Source: Glandiceps talaboti (taxonomy: Eukaryota > Hemichordata > Enteropneusta > Spengelidae). From it: a stretch of 64,000 bases of DNA. Below are positions 1-11,489 of this stretch, in pieces. The notes beneath the pieces are model-generated. The model did no database searches. It was given only the letters and a program-made list of their open reading frames with translations, and was not told the DNA's origin. Made by a program: the position numbers and the translations under genes. Location of the stretch: assembly GCF_964340395.1 (NCBI RefSeq), contig NC_135554.1, positions 12,390,251 to 12,454,250 on the forward strand, given 5' to 3'. Numbering within the stretch: the first letter of the stretch is position 1; every line of letters starts with the position of its first letter.

Positions 1-1623
1 TTGCTAGATGTTTGACCCTCAAGGCAGGGGACACATCTCGATACTACTCTAATATGGGGATGTTCAACTTTGAAAGATACATCGATTATAAGCTAGAACT
101 TTGCCATCATTTACCCTCGACACAGAATTTCATTACAGTAACTCTAACGAAAGCCCCTGGCAAAAACTCGAAGGCATTTCTGAAGTGGTTGATTGGACAA
201 CTAGAAATGATAAAACGGAGAGACTTCCAAAATCTTGAGTATGTCTTTGGGCTGCCATGTTCTTGGAATGATCATGCATATACTGAGAAACGTCACATTA
301 TTCAGCTTGCCAGCCATGAAGAAGATCTGTGTGAAGAATCAAGCATCAGTTTACTATGTGAGGGAAGAAGTATTATAGTGCAACTGTACTTGGATGAACC
401 TCAGGTAATTTATGTATATTTTGAGAAATCGTTTGACGTTTGTACTTATCTCTTTTTTGCAAGCATTATATGTGACTGATTCACACTCGCTTTTAAGTTA
501 GTTTGACCATGGATATTTTCCATGATTGTGTTCGTGATAAACACAAATTATTACGTTTCCGTTTTCTCTGTAATATTTAATATAATATATTTTATTGGAA
601 ACGCACGCGAGGTTCTTGCGTTTTTTGATCTTTGAATGGTGGCAATTCTAATTTTGACCAATAATGTGATGGTCGGATCGACCTTTAACTACTGATTTTA
701 TATTCCAGCCGGACTGCGAGTCCTTCGACTTGCCAAAGCCTGTGCCAACTACTTTGGAAACACTACTCCATGACTTGCCTCCATCATTGTATCAGCATAT
801 CTGCGATTTGTTTAACGTGGAAACTACTGCTGGTGGTGATTGGCGATACTTAGCAGGTAAAAGTAATTTCACACATTCCTCATCGAATTCTATAATACTT
901 AGTTGAATCAAATGTATCCTCTGAAACTTCAGACGTCTTTTAGAATCCGCATGTCATAAAAAAAACGTTGATCTTATCTGAAGTGTTTACGACTTACAAC
1001 CAGGCGTCTGTTTATAATTAATTATTTTATGGGTTGTCATATACAGTTTCATAACATGATACAACCGTTAAAGGGGAAGTAAGGGGTGGACCATTTTATA
1101 TTTGGTTGAATGGCTGCAGCATAGTCTGCAGCAAAGTGATGTGGGAAATTAACTGAACTGCACACTTTATTAGAAGAAATCTCGCAGGATGTTGAAATTT
1201 GGCATAGGCGATGAATATTCTGGATGATAAACGTGACATAATCAAAGACTGACTGTGTGTAATTGGGTTTAAATAGAAAAGTCATGAAAGCATTCCGCTT
1301 TGCAGTTTCTGATAATGAAGCACTCGTTGCTTAGCATCCATACCAAACAACAAAACAATTACTACATCATAGCCTTTATGGTTTATCAATTTACATATAT
1401 GTTTCTTCTTAATTCTCTTCATTTCACAGAAGAACTTGGGCACAGCGTCGGAAAGATCAAAGTATTCAGCAAAGAAGCAAATCCATGTGATGTAGTATTG
1501 ACCGATTGGTCACGTTCTGGTAATGCAACGGTAACAAATTTTCTCACGATTCTACAGCGACCATCACTACAGAGAGATGATGTTAGGAAGCTGATTGAAG
1601 GACATCTTGGAATGAACATGTGA
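1..1623 (+). CDS. Roco-like COR-Death protein, 3' end (paralogue A, cut by window edge)
   Basis: Three exons can be joined: 1-404, 709-856 and 1430-1623 (stop TGA 1621-1623). Junctions are CAG/gtaatt, ttccag/CC, GCAG/gtaaaa and ttcacag/AA, with phases 0 and 1. Exon 1 matches the COR-like end of the gene at 37498-42507. Exons 2-3 form a Death domain: LPPSLYQHICDLF, then DWRYLAEELG across the exon junction, then LTDWSRSG and a final helix ending in HLGMNM. The DWRxLAxxLG core is the classic Death-domain signature. The protein should act in the cytoplasm through homotypic Death-domain contacts; that role is from the family, not shown here. The GTPase half, if present, lies left of base 1. Similarity to paralogue B covers introns and exons over roughly 1-1850 versus 39917-42720, so this is a genomic duplication. 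No break is seen. Confidence 0.85.
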
Positions 1624-3795
1624 TAAAAAAGTACATTTAAAAGCTAATACGATACGTAAATGTATAAGCACAGTTGAAGGTCCATTAAGTTGTGTAGTCA
1701 TTGAGCAACAAAAACTTGTTTTCATATCAAAAAATATTTATTAAAATGGCAGCAATAATATTTCATTGGTTATATTTCCCGCTACATTTTTCAAGTTGTA
1801 TTGCTATCGGATAGACTAGTACATCTTGTCATATATATGGAACAATGACTGTCACAAGGTGAATTTTGTAAAGTATACTGGACTGACCCTTAGTCGGTCG
1901 ATATCCTGTTTATGTAGATTTAATAGGATGGTTGGTGGCTATTAGCATATTAGAGTACAGGTGGTTGGTGGTAGATAGGGCACTATACAAAGGTCTGAGA
2001 ACCCGTCTTCGTGGAACGGATCACTTCTGCTTCGACGGCTGACGACCGAACATCATCATGGTTTGAGCCTTGCTGGTTGTTGTTGCTGTATGGACCCTGA
2101 AAGTGTACACTAACTGTGCACCGTAGAACTTCATGGAATCCTGCTACGGGCTGACATGCTGAAACGCTAACGGCAACCCAAACAACAGTGTGTGACTGCT
2201 TCGGATTCGCTCGACGAAAGTAATTCGATAGCACCGAACTTGTAAGTAATTCACGCGAACAACGCGTACGTGCACGTGTCGGGAGACAACCTGAACTCTT
2301 AGTTGTGACTTTAATTAAGTTGCTACCACCAACCTTTAACTCATGTTACATGCAATGTACTAGAACTTATTTAATTCTTTAGTCTTACTGAGTGTTGTAC
2401 ATTATTTTTTGACTTGCGTTAACATAACAAAGTACTTTAAGTGAAACCTGTGACCCCGTGTGTATGCGTGCATTCTTTTCCTTAGAAACGGTTGGTTCCC
2501 CACCCTCTAGACTGCAATTACGCCACAAAACCCACTCGGTTATCTTGACAATGACATCACAAGAAATTCCTGATGCTAACGTGTTATAGATATACTTTGT
2601 AGCACCAAATGTAAACCTGATTGTTTACAACGATGTTCGACCAACTGTACGCCTAAGGCTGTCTCAAGCTGTGCTAAAACTACCTACTAGCAGAAGTTCC
2701 TCTATTTATCACAGTGTAATCTTTCGTTCCCTAATGTTGTAATTGTAAACAAATTATGAATAAGACCCAGACTGGCTTGTCACTACACATATAATATGAC
2801 ACACACACACACACACTTACTCACTTCAGTAAACAATTCCGACATTTGATGTTAAATTAGCAACTACAACAAAAAACAATGCTGCCACTTTGATTATTAT
2901 AGCGGATTAGTTATCCCAGTGTCGCTACCCTGAAGACTCTACTTAAAACTACACTGTGTACATCATGGAGTGAAAGATTACACTGTGAGCAAAAGAGGAA
3001 CGTACTGCTAGTGGGTGGCTTTTCCCTTGATGTGGTGATGTCATTTATTTGCTGTAGCGTTAACCTTTTAATCCCATTGTTTATGTAGGAAGTTGCGATG
3101 TTATGTTTCATCATGTAAAGTAACTCGATATTTGGCCCAGAGTAAATGCAATAATTGTAGCATTTGATGTGATTTTGAGGACTTTTTGTTCTGTTTTTGT
3201 ACTTTTTTGTTCCCATGTTTAACTGGAAGCAAAGCTACAATTCCTGCATTGAATGTAAACGCAATAGATGGAAGCCATTCGTATCTGAATCAAAGTTGAG
3301 TGATAAAAGGGCTGTGGTTGGATGGATTTTTCTGCTAAATTATGCTTCACAGTAAAATAAATTACCCTAAATGCAATACGATTTGTATCCTTGGAGATCG
3401 AGTTGCGCAGATCGTCAAATTTTGAAATAGTCTGCGCATATAGATCACAAGTGCGCAAGTTGAACATGGAGAGACACGCGACGTGATTACCGTCAAACGA
3501 ATGTGAACGTCCAAGTTTTCTCTCAAGCTATTTCAAACGTCCCAATTGTGATCGAACGTGAATGTCCAAGTGTTTTCTAAAGCTATTTTACTGTTTTGAA
3601 TTTTTACCGATTGTAATTTTATCAGTCATACCAAAGTCTTCAAAACGGCGATGGCAGAGTGTAGCTGCTGCTGGTCACCCTCGTGCAAGTGGTTTTGCTG
3701 CACATGGAGCGGAGATTGATACTGTACGGCAACCGAGGAGGCTCATGATATCACATATCAATTTTGATTTTTAAAAAGGAAGAAAAATAGGAGGA
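1624..3795. other. Intergenic stretch without a recognisable gene
   Basis: No protein family is recognised. Similarity to paralogue B continues to about 1850. A GC-richer patch at 1983-2260 contains a minus-strand open frame of 83 codons that I cannot assign. A short (AC)n lies near 2800-2817. At 3499-3533 and 3554-3589 the same ~36-bp sequence (containing gtccaagt and aagctattt) occurs twice, a local direct duplication. Confidence 0.5.
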
Positions 3796-4312
3796 AAAAA
3801 AATCACATCGATTTTCATTTGAAATTTGTTTTCACTTTCATTTGCAAATTCATTTTCATTTCAAATTCATTTTCACTTCCATTTTCATTTGCTAATCGAT
3901 TTTCATTTCAAATTGATTTTCACTTTTATTTGCAAATCGATTTTCATTTCAAGTTTGTTTTCATTTGCAAATTAATTTTCATTTCAAATTCGTTTTGACT
4001 TCCATTTCCATTTGCAAATCGTTTTTCGATTTAAATTAAATTTTACTTTCATTTGCAAATCGATTTTCATTTCAAATTCATTTTCACTTTCATTTTGCAA
4101 ATTCATTTTCATTTCAAATTCGTTTTCACTTCCATTTTCATTTGCAATTCGATTTTATTTCAAATTCATTTTCATTTTCATTTGCAAATTGATTTTCATT
4201 TCGAATTCGTTTTCACTTCCATTTGCAAATCAATTTCCATTTCAAATTCGCTTTCACTTCCATTTGCAAATCAATTTTCATTTCAAATTCGTTTTCGATT
4301 TACATTTTAGAT
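3796..4312. repeat. AT-rich minisatellite (about 41-bp unit)
   Basis: Irregular tandem units alternate TTTGCAAATC, GATTTTCATTTC, AAATTCATTTTC and ACTTTCA. Unit length is near 40 bp with many small changes, in about a dozen copies. Open frames across it translate to repetitive FxFxF peptides and are not genes. Confidence 0.85.
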
Positions 4313-5439
4313 TATTGACCTCTGATGTCGTCACAACATGTGAATGTGATTGACCAATCAAATCTCGCCTTTTCATTCTATTACCAACACGCCCTTTGCC
4401 GCAGAGTTGTCATGCCATGACTACTACATTTACACATCCCTAAGAATACCTTCACAGTAGTCTGCCTAGTAGTTTGGAAGTAAAAATGTTTACCAAAGTT
4501 TATTTATTTTTCCATTTAATTTGCATATCACTTGTCTGTCAAGCCATGTGCTGTTAAATATTTTTAATACTGTTGAAAAGTTTCACCTCAAACATACTTT
4601 TTTCAAACTTATTTGTATATCGCTTATTGGATCACTTTGACTTAAACAAGCTGGAACACAAAACTAGGGTCATCACCAAATGTCAAACTAGTAAACCCAG
4701 TGGTTTTCTAATTTATGATTTTAAACCACTTGTCAGATATTGATTCAACAGGTCTAGAACAATATCGGTCTCATCATAGATTTTCTCATAGCACTTGTTC
4801 CTTTCACAAAAAATATCTATGCAGCCACTATTTACAGTACAGGTGTAGCTCTGTCCATCCAATGATCAACACAAAATATATCGCTATGAATATCTCAGTA
4901 TGAACTGAGAAATAATGGCACGTCTAATCAGAGAAACCCTAAAAACATTATTATGATTTGATAATTTTAATTTGAACATTTTCCTAACTAAACACCAAAA
5001 CGCAACAACCCCACCAAATATCAAAACAATAGCTCCTGCGCTTTTGAGTTTAACTTGTGTACACAGACAAACCACACCACAAGCACTACTGGACATTATA
5101 GTTGTGCTAATAAAAGACCCAGAACTCAAATCTTAGCTGGTAGTAACTATTATATAAAAAAAGATACTGTCAATCGCACCGTCACCGTAGCAACTCTATA
5201 GTTGGCTTTTACTATGGGCATACATTGCACTTTGTGGAATTTATATCCTATATATTCTGTATCCATGCTACCCAACAGTGTTCAAGGTAATCAGTAAGGT
5301 ATATAGAGCTTGGTGAAAAAAGTGTAGTTACTTACAAAATGCACAGGACACCATAACTTTGTTTAAAATATAATTTATTATAATTTTGAACATTTTTATT
5401 TATTCATCTGTAAGTCTGAATAACATACCACATAATATG

Positions 5440-6245
5440 AATCACATAATCAGTGATAACTAAATCACATTACTCGGTGACAAACAAATATCTTTGATGT
5501 CAAGTCACATTCATCGGTGTGACAAACAAATCATAACTTAGATATTCAGTCACATTAATCAGTGACAAACAAATCATATGTTAGATGTCAAGTCACATTA
5601 ATCAGTGACAAACAAATCATATCTTAGATGTCAAGTCACATTAACCAGTGACAAACAAATCATATCTTAGATGTCAAGTCATATTCATCAGTGACAAACA
5701 AATCATGTCACATTAATCGGTGACAAACAAATCATATCTTTAATAGATGTCCAGTCACATAATCAGTGATAACTAAATCATATCGTAGATGTCCAATCAC
5801 ATTCATCAGTGACAAACAAATCATATCTTAGATGTCCAGTCACATTCATCAGTGACAAACAAATCATATCTTAGATGTCAAGTCACATTCATCAGTGTGA
5901 CAAACAAATTATGTCACATTAATCAGTGACAAACAAATTATATTATATGTCAAGTCACATTAATCAGTGACAAACAGATCATATCTTAGATGTCAAGTCA
6001 TATTCATCAGTGACAAACAAATCATGTCACATTACTCAGTGACAAACAAATCATACATGTATCTTAGCTGTCCAGTCACATTCATCAGTGTGACAAACAA
6101 ATCATAACTTAGATATTCAGTCACATTAATTAGTGACAAACAAATCATATCTTAGGTGTCAAGTCACATTAATCACTGACAAACAAATCGTATCTTAGAT
6201 GTCGTCATATTCATCACTAACAAACAAATCATATCTTTAGATGTC
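5440..6245. repeat. 43-bp minisatellite
   Basis: About 18-20 tandem units with consensus parts GTCACATTAATCAGTGAC, AAACAAATCATATC and TTAGATGTCAA. The usual unit is 43 bp. Shorter ~27-bp variants, which lack the ATATCTTAGATGTCAA part, occur near 5706, 5905 and 6020. Some units carry CAGTGTGACAAAC instead of CAGTGACAAAC. No coding potential. Confidence 0.9.
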
Positions 6246-7828
6246 CAGTCCAATTACTGGGAGTCTGCATCATCAGTTGCTGTTTGTGGCATCGTAAGTG
6301 CGACCTGAAGAATAAATGTATGATAAATATGTACATTAGAAACAATTAATTTGTTGAACAAGACATTATCTGAAAGCATTAGAATAAATATTTACTCTTT
6401 TATCACCCAATACCAATGTTTCAGGTTCAAAGTGTTTACATAAATGTCATTTTTTGTTATCTGAGATTGTAGTTCACATCACCTTGCCAATAAACAGAAT
6501 AACAATCAATAATAAATGACCAGTGAATTGATTGGTTTGTTACATGGGCTCTTCCTTGATCACATTCAGTTCATCATGTGATCAATCAATCAATCGATCA
6601 ATCACTTTGTTATAAATTTGCTTTCAGAAAGTTGATTCCATTTCTAGGTAAATTAACAAGACAATGTACCTTTACGTTAGTATACTTACTTCTGGTGGGT
6701 TATACGACTTCAAACTTTCCGACAATGGTTCCATATCTTTGTTTAAAAAAGAAATTGTACATAGATTTAATTGCAGTGATTTAGTAGAGGTATTTCTTTC
6801 TTACACGACAGGAGCAAGTCTTGGTGTAAAATTAGAAAGGTGTAGACTACACTGTTGTACCAAATGAAATTATTAACAATTGTACCTTGAAAATTCATTT
6901 TTATATACCGATGAAAAAACAAATTTTAAATTACACCCCCTAAGAACCTTCCCACCACAATTCGGGCCAATCTGCCCAGGAGTTGCCAAATTAAAATTTT
7001 CTGACCAATTTTTTTTTTTTTTTTTTTACCAAAAACGCACATCTCTGATAATGATATGCGATTTACACGCCCTGTGTAATGCCCCCACAAAATACAAGGG
7101 TAATCATAGCCGTGCTTACAGGCGGTGCACGAGTCTATATTGCCGACTTGACTACAATTGTCAGAATCGAGTCCCGGATTACTCCGTATGCAAGCAGGAC
7201 TAGGATAACCAGTGATACTACACTCAACAGCGGCAGTGATTTTAAGTTATTTAAAAAAATGAAACAGCATTTTTAGACATTCAAAAATGAATACGTAGTC
7301 GCGGGTGACGTACAAGTATGTTATTTACCAAATACTGCTCCACATCTTACAGCAATTTGCAAATTGGGGAAACGGGTAGTATGCTAACAATAACATTCAA
7401 CAGAGCACAGCACAGGACATCCGGACAGCAACATCAAGAACTAATAACTCGTTTAGTTCCACTAGGGACGACCAGAAGAAGACATTTGGCCCCGGCCCAA
7501 CCTTTTTAGCGTGATCTCGTCTTTTTTACGCTGTTTCCAGTTCGACATCGGAGCGGAAAAAACCTCAAAATCACAACAAATTCTACATATTAGTATTATT
7601 ACATCTGAACATTGAGGTATCTTCCCATGATCTGGGTTACAGCACTTGTTTCCCGAGATGTTTATCACAATGTTTCTATCAGAATACAATAAAATGTTGA
7701 TAATAATGATGTTTTTAAGCAAATTGCATATGAAAGGGGTAAAACAACACTCACCTTGTGCTTGCTTTTTGCAGTCGACACAAACTGTCTTTTAAAAATG
7801 TCACCAACGCAAGAGAACGAGAACTAAG
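6246..7828. other. Non-coding interior of the inverted-repeat element
   Basis: AT-rich sequence with a T17-18 run near 7010-7027. Two overlapping plus-strand open frames of 60-70 codons (6578-6867) show no family features or plausible splice context. Nothing else is recognised. Confidence 0.4.
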
Positions 7829-7985
7829 CATTTGATTGGTCAATCGCTATCATGTGACGTGACGTCACGCGATGGCATATCAGAGGTCAGGTCAAAGTTC
7901 ACGGGGAAAAATGATTTTGAAATTGAATTGAAAGTGAAGTATAAATCGACTTGAAAAGTAAAATACAAATTGAATCATAAGAGTC

Positions 7986-8424
7986 TTGATTACCACTGGA
8001 GAGTGAAATTTCTGGTACAATATAAGAGGTTCCAGCTACAGTGGCCCTGGCAGAATTAAAGTGAAGCTGAGGATAGACAACAAACAAAACAAGCCTACCT
8101 GAATTAGTTGGTGAGATAATATATAGAAACCGCCTCCCAGGCAACCGCACTATGGCCCTTTTTCCTTTGTATATTCCACCGTTATCCCGGTATATGCTGT
8201 TTGTCTGGTATCCAAGCTTGCTCTGGTCCTCTTCGCCTCAGAGGGCGGGCTACCCCAAACTCAGCCGGGGAACAGGGGGCGTCACTCCTTGATAATCCCA
8301 GTAGGGCCGGGGTCCAACTTCACTACAGAATGTACTGTGCTACTAGTGATTTCTTTTCTTTTTAGGTTGCGATAGCCCAGTATCTGTATCAATGGTACTA
8401 GCAGCTTGGAACAAATCGTCGCGT
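7986..8424. other. Gap between two transposon remnants
   Basis: About 440 bp with no recognised gene. Around 8220-8285 the sequence is GC-rich (cctcagagggcgggctacccc, ccggggaacagggggcg), unlike its surroundings. It could be a short repeat remnant, but I see no tRNA-like A/B boxes. Confidence 0.35.
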
Positions 8425-8496
8425 CAGTGCAGTAAGGTCGTAACTGACATTTATTGCGAAAATGACATTTCATTGAAATCTTCTTTACAATACTAG

Positions 8497-9774
8497 TCCA
8501 ACGCAACCAGTAAACCGGAATACACCTATATATACTACCTTCCCAGGATTTTTGATAGTGAGATAGTTTGCAAAAATGTTTTCCTCAAGACTCTGGATGT
8601 TGGGGAAAAAACAGTTCTGTACGCTCTTGATAAACAGCCACATCAGAATGTCAGTGATAAACAGGGGAAAAATATGCCACCTTGTAAGATAATGGAGGAA
8701 GATAAGCAGGTTATTCGAGACCATATATTGTCTTTTCCATCAGTCGACTCCCATTATTGTAGAAGGAACACAAACAGGAAATACCTAGAGCCAGGATTGA
8801 CAATTGGTACCATGCACAGAATGTATGACGAACAGTGCATTAAAAGAGGGAAAACCCCATTAAAAAGACACTTCTACCAATCCATATTTTCAGGTGAATT
8901 TAATCTTGGTTTTCATGTGCCAAAAAAAGACAAATGTGCATTCTGTGAGTCATACAATAACATGACACTAGAAGGTAAACTTAAAAATAAAGAGCTGTAT
9001 AATAGTCGTATATAAGAAGGAAAATGAATGCACGTACACAGAAAGAAAGTGACAAAGGTAGAGCATCACAACACAGTAACATAGCAGCTGTATATTTTGA
9101 TTTACAGAAAGTCTTAGTAATCCCAAAAATGCAATGTTTCAGATTTCTACTACAGCAGAAAACTAAGTACATACAACCTCTCGGTGTACAACATGGCATC
9201 CAGGGAAGTCAAATGTTACATGTGGCATGAAGGAGAAGCTAGGAGAGGAAGTAATGAAATAGCTACTTGTATTTATAATTACAATACGAGACTTGGAGAA
9301 AGAGATGAAGTTGTGTATTATTGTACTGGTCAACAGCGAAATATTAATGAGCTGAAGCATAGGGATATTTTAGATTTTAAGACTTTAGTCCAAACTACCA
9401 TGTCTAGTTCCCATACTTCAGATGATGGAAACAAAGTTTATTGGAACAAAGTTCATTGTTTCCAATACAGGAAGGAGGACCCTTCCAAGATCTATTTCAA
9501 GTACAGCCTCGCTGATGCAGAGTTTTCATCATTCTCAATAATATCGAGTAAATGTAGACAAGTGAAGAAAAGTATGCATGACATCACAGTTATACTAAAG
9601 CATGCATACACAAAACAACAAGCTATCAGCGACTTGAAATATCAAGACCTGATGAGACTATGCAGAAAAGGTCTAATACCAAGTCAATACCAGTCATTTT
9701 ACCAGTCTTTAGTGGACTGTTCTTCTTCAAAGGACAGACTGCCTGTGCCAGATGCTGAGGAAGACTCTGAGTAA
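8497..9774 (+). pseudogene. Broken transposase-like ORF
   Basis: The frame opens after a stop at 8494-8496. It reads through IVCKNVFLKTL (a helix-turn-helix-like VCK..FL.TL block), SFPSVDSHYCRR, the FNLGFHVPKKDKCAFC zinc-like motif, a FDLQKVL.IPK block, NLSVYNMASREVKCYMWHE, RRGSNEIATCIYNY and CTGQQRNI. These blocks, in this order, belong to a widespread invertebrate transposase-like family that I recognise but cannot name with certainty. Damage: an in-frame stop at 9013-9015 with a frame change, a second frameshift in the A5 run near 9123-9128, and an apparent internal deletion between CTGQQRNI and ELKHRDILDF, where relatives carry a GHT..E.DS stretch. The remaining 3' frame ends at TAA 9772-9774. 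Not functional. Confidence 0.7.
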
Positions 9775-10409
9775 GTCCCCCCTAGCAAAATCAACTGACC
9801 CCCAGCAGCTATGAAAAATATGCTGACCTTACCCCCCCCCCTCCCCCACCCAACCATGTTCTGAGAATATATGCAATAATCCATTAATCTGACTGCTCAT
9901 GGGGAAACCTTCAATTTTCAGTCAGTTATACTACAGTGACATTGACACTATGTTTGAAAGAGTTGGTTGTCATTGTTAACATAAAAAGGGAATGTAACTT
10001 TTGATAGTTAATTTGAGGTTTAACTGCTATTTCAAGTTTTATGAATTCAAATTATTTTATGAAAGAAATTGAAATCTGAACATCAGTTCTTCTGTAAAGG
10101 ATGTGTATAACAAACTGATCTATACCTTGTTGAACACACGAGTAGAGATCTTGTTATTATATATGTAAAAGAATGAAATTATTGGTGATAAGCAAATTAA
10201 TTTGTGATAAGCAAATTAATTTGTGATGACATACTTTGAACGGTCACATTTTATTCTGCATTTTGATTTTTGAATTGAATTTAATAAAATTTTGAAGAGA
10301 TTTGATTATGTAATTTTAAACTTTACAGGGTAAAATGCAATAGTATGGAGCAATTTGTACTCCATGGTTCTTTTTTATTACAATATGTTTCATACTGTAA
10401 AATAATTAC
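9775..10409. other. 3' non-coding part of the transposon
   Basis: No open frame of interest. A C-rich run lies at 9831-9851. At 10180-10225 a 20-bp sequence (gataagcaaattaatttgtg) is duplicated in tandem. Confidence 0.4.
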
Positions 10410-10572
10410 AGCATACACAATTTATACAGATTCCCTATGAATGTGTGTAGGTGATCTGGACAAATTGTTGAAATAGAATAGACGAGTCTAAAAATCCAAT
10501 CCACTCTATTTCAACGATTTGTCCAGATCACCTAAACACTTTCATAGGGAATCTGTATAAATTGTGTATGCT
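10410..10572. repeat. Long hairpin: 69-bp inverted repeat with 25-bp loop
   Basis: The left arm 10410-10478 (starting AGCATACACAATTTATACAG) pairs with the right arm 10504-10572 with only about four mismatches; the loop is 10479-10503. It could be a palindromic MITE nested in the transposon, or a transcribed hairpin. Nothing in the sequence decides between them. Confidence 0.85.
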
Positions 10573-11172
10573 ATCATGCATGCACAAAATTATATCAATA
10601 CACACATATTTACACAAGATTTATGTTATATTTTTTTAAATACATTTTACTTTTCTAATAAATTTACAAATTATGTTATATATTTATTTATTTATTTAGT
10701 CATTTATTTAAAATTAAGCATTGTTTTATACTTGTATCATTCCAGCCATATGTTTTAAGAACAATATCATATACAGTCAGTCATATTTGTACTTACATGT
10801 AAATATTGTTTATTTTGCAATAAATCAAGCATTCCAAGTTTATTTTATAGTACAGTAAGTCTTCTGGTTTACTTTATGTTCATGTGTAATGGCAATAGGT
10901 TTGGAATAACTATACAATAAGAGTGTTATACAATTTTATAATTTATCTGTGCATTCATAATAATTATTCGTGTGAAAGATTACACTTTGCCAACAGCATA
11001 CTCTTCAGCAAAGACATCAGTAAATGTTCAAACTACACACTCAAAAATACTTGTTTGTATAGGTTTTAAATATTTAAAACATATCAACCTGTTATAACAT
11101 GCCTTAGGTGATATCAAATTTACCTGATTCGATAAAACTATGGGTGGAAACTGACATCACAACCAGATATTT
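10573..11172. other. AT-rich non-coding part of the transposon
   Basis: AT-rich sequence between the hairpin and the right-end palindrome. No coding region is recognised. Confidence 0.4.
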
Positions 11173-11489
11173 CAGTGCAATAAGGTCGCAAGTGCCAGTT
11201 ACGACCTTCCTGCACTAGGGATTTGTAAACTTTGAGGGTCTTATCTGCAATTCTACAAATAACTTCATAAAACATCTATATATTTCGCTGAAAATTAGTA
11301 TGTTAACTAATAAAATGATGTTCCATATTATAGCTCAATGACAATATCCAGTTATTATCATTTTTCGAAAAAAATAGTTTATTTGCCCTCCTGTAAAATT
11401 TGCAAATATGCAGTTACAGCCTTAGTTCAGGACCAAGTAATTGTGCGTTTATCATGAAGCATGGATGTAACATACCGTGTGTACCAATG

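Larger units (their letters stand above)
3796..7985. mobile_element. Foldback-like inverted-repeat element without transposase
   Basis: An inverted repeat links about 4313-4365 with about 7829-7892. Both arms contain TTGACC(TGACC)TCTGAT, a GTCAC/ACATG block and GATTGACCAATCAAAT. Outside each arm, and also inverted, lies AT-rich sequence made of variants of TTTCATTTCAAATT and TTTTCACTT. It is long on the left (3796-4312) and short on the right (about 7915-7985). Long terminal inverted repeats built from short tandem units are the hallmark of foldback-type elements; that label is inference. The 3.4 kb between the arms has a 43-bp minisatellite and no recognisable coding region. I found no target-site duplication. 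Confidence 0.45.
8425..11217 (+). mobile_element. DNA transposon with ~20-bp terminal inverted repeats
   Basis: The sequence AGTGCAGTAAGGTCGTAAC begins at 8426. Its inverse with one change (AGTGCAGGAAGGTCGTAAC read on the minus strand) ends at 11216. The two repeats bracket the decayed transposase at 8497-9774, which starts about 70 bp inside the left repeat, as expected for an autonomous class II element. A third copy in the left orientation (11173-11194) sits just inside the right repeat and forms a 44-bp palindrome with it. I could not identify a target-site duplication. The superfamily is uncertain. Confidence 0.6.

Noticed and set aside
1983-2234. Minus-strand 83-codon ORF in a GC-richer patch
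   Set aside because: Suggestive composition, but no recognisable motif or neighbouring exon.
4012-4353. Phe-rich repetitive ORFs
   Set aside because: They follow the period of the AT-rich minisatellite in more than one frame.
5440-6245. CRISPR-like repeat/spacer array
   Set aside because: There are no unique spacers: unit variation is gradual, and the DNA is plainly eukaryotic.
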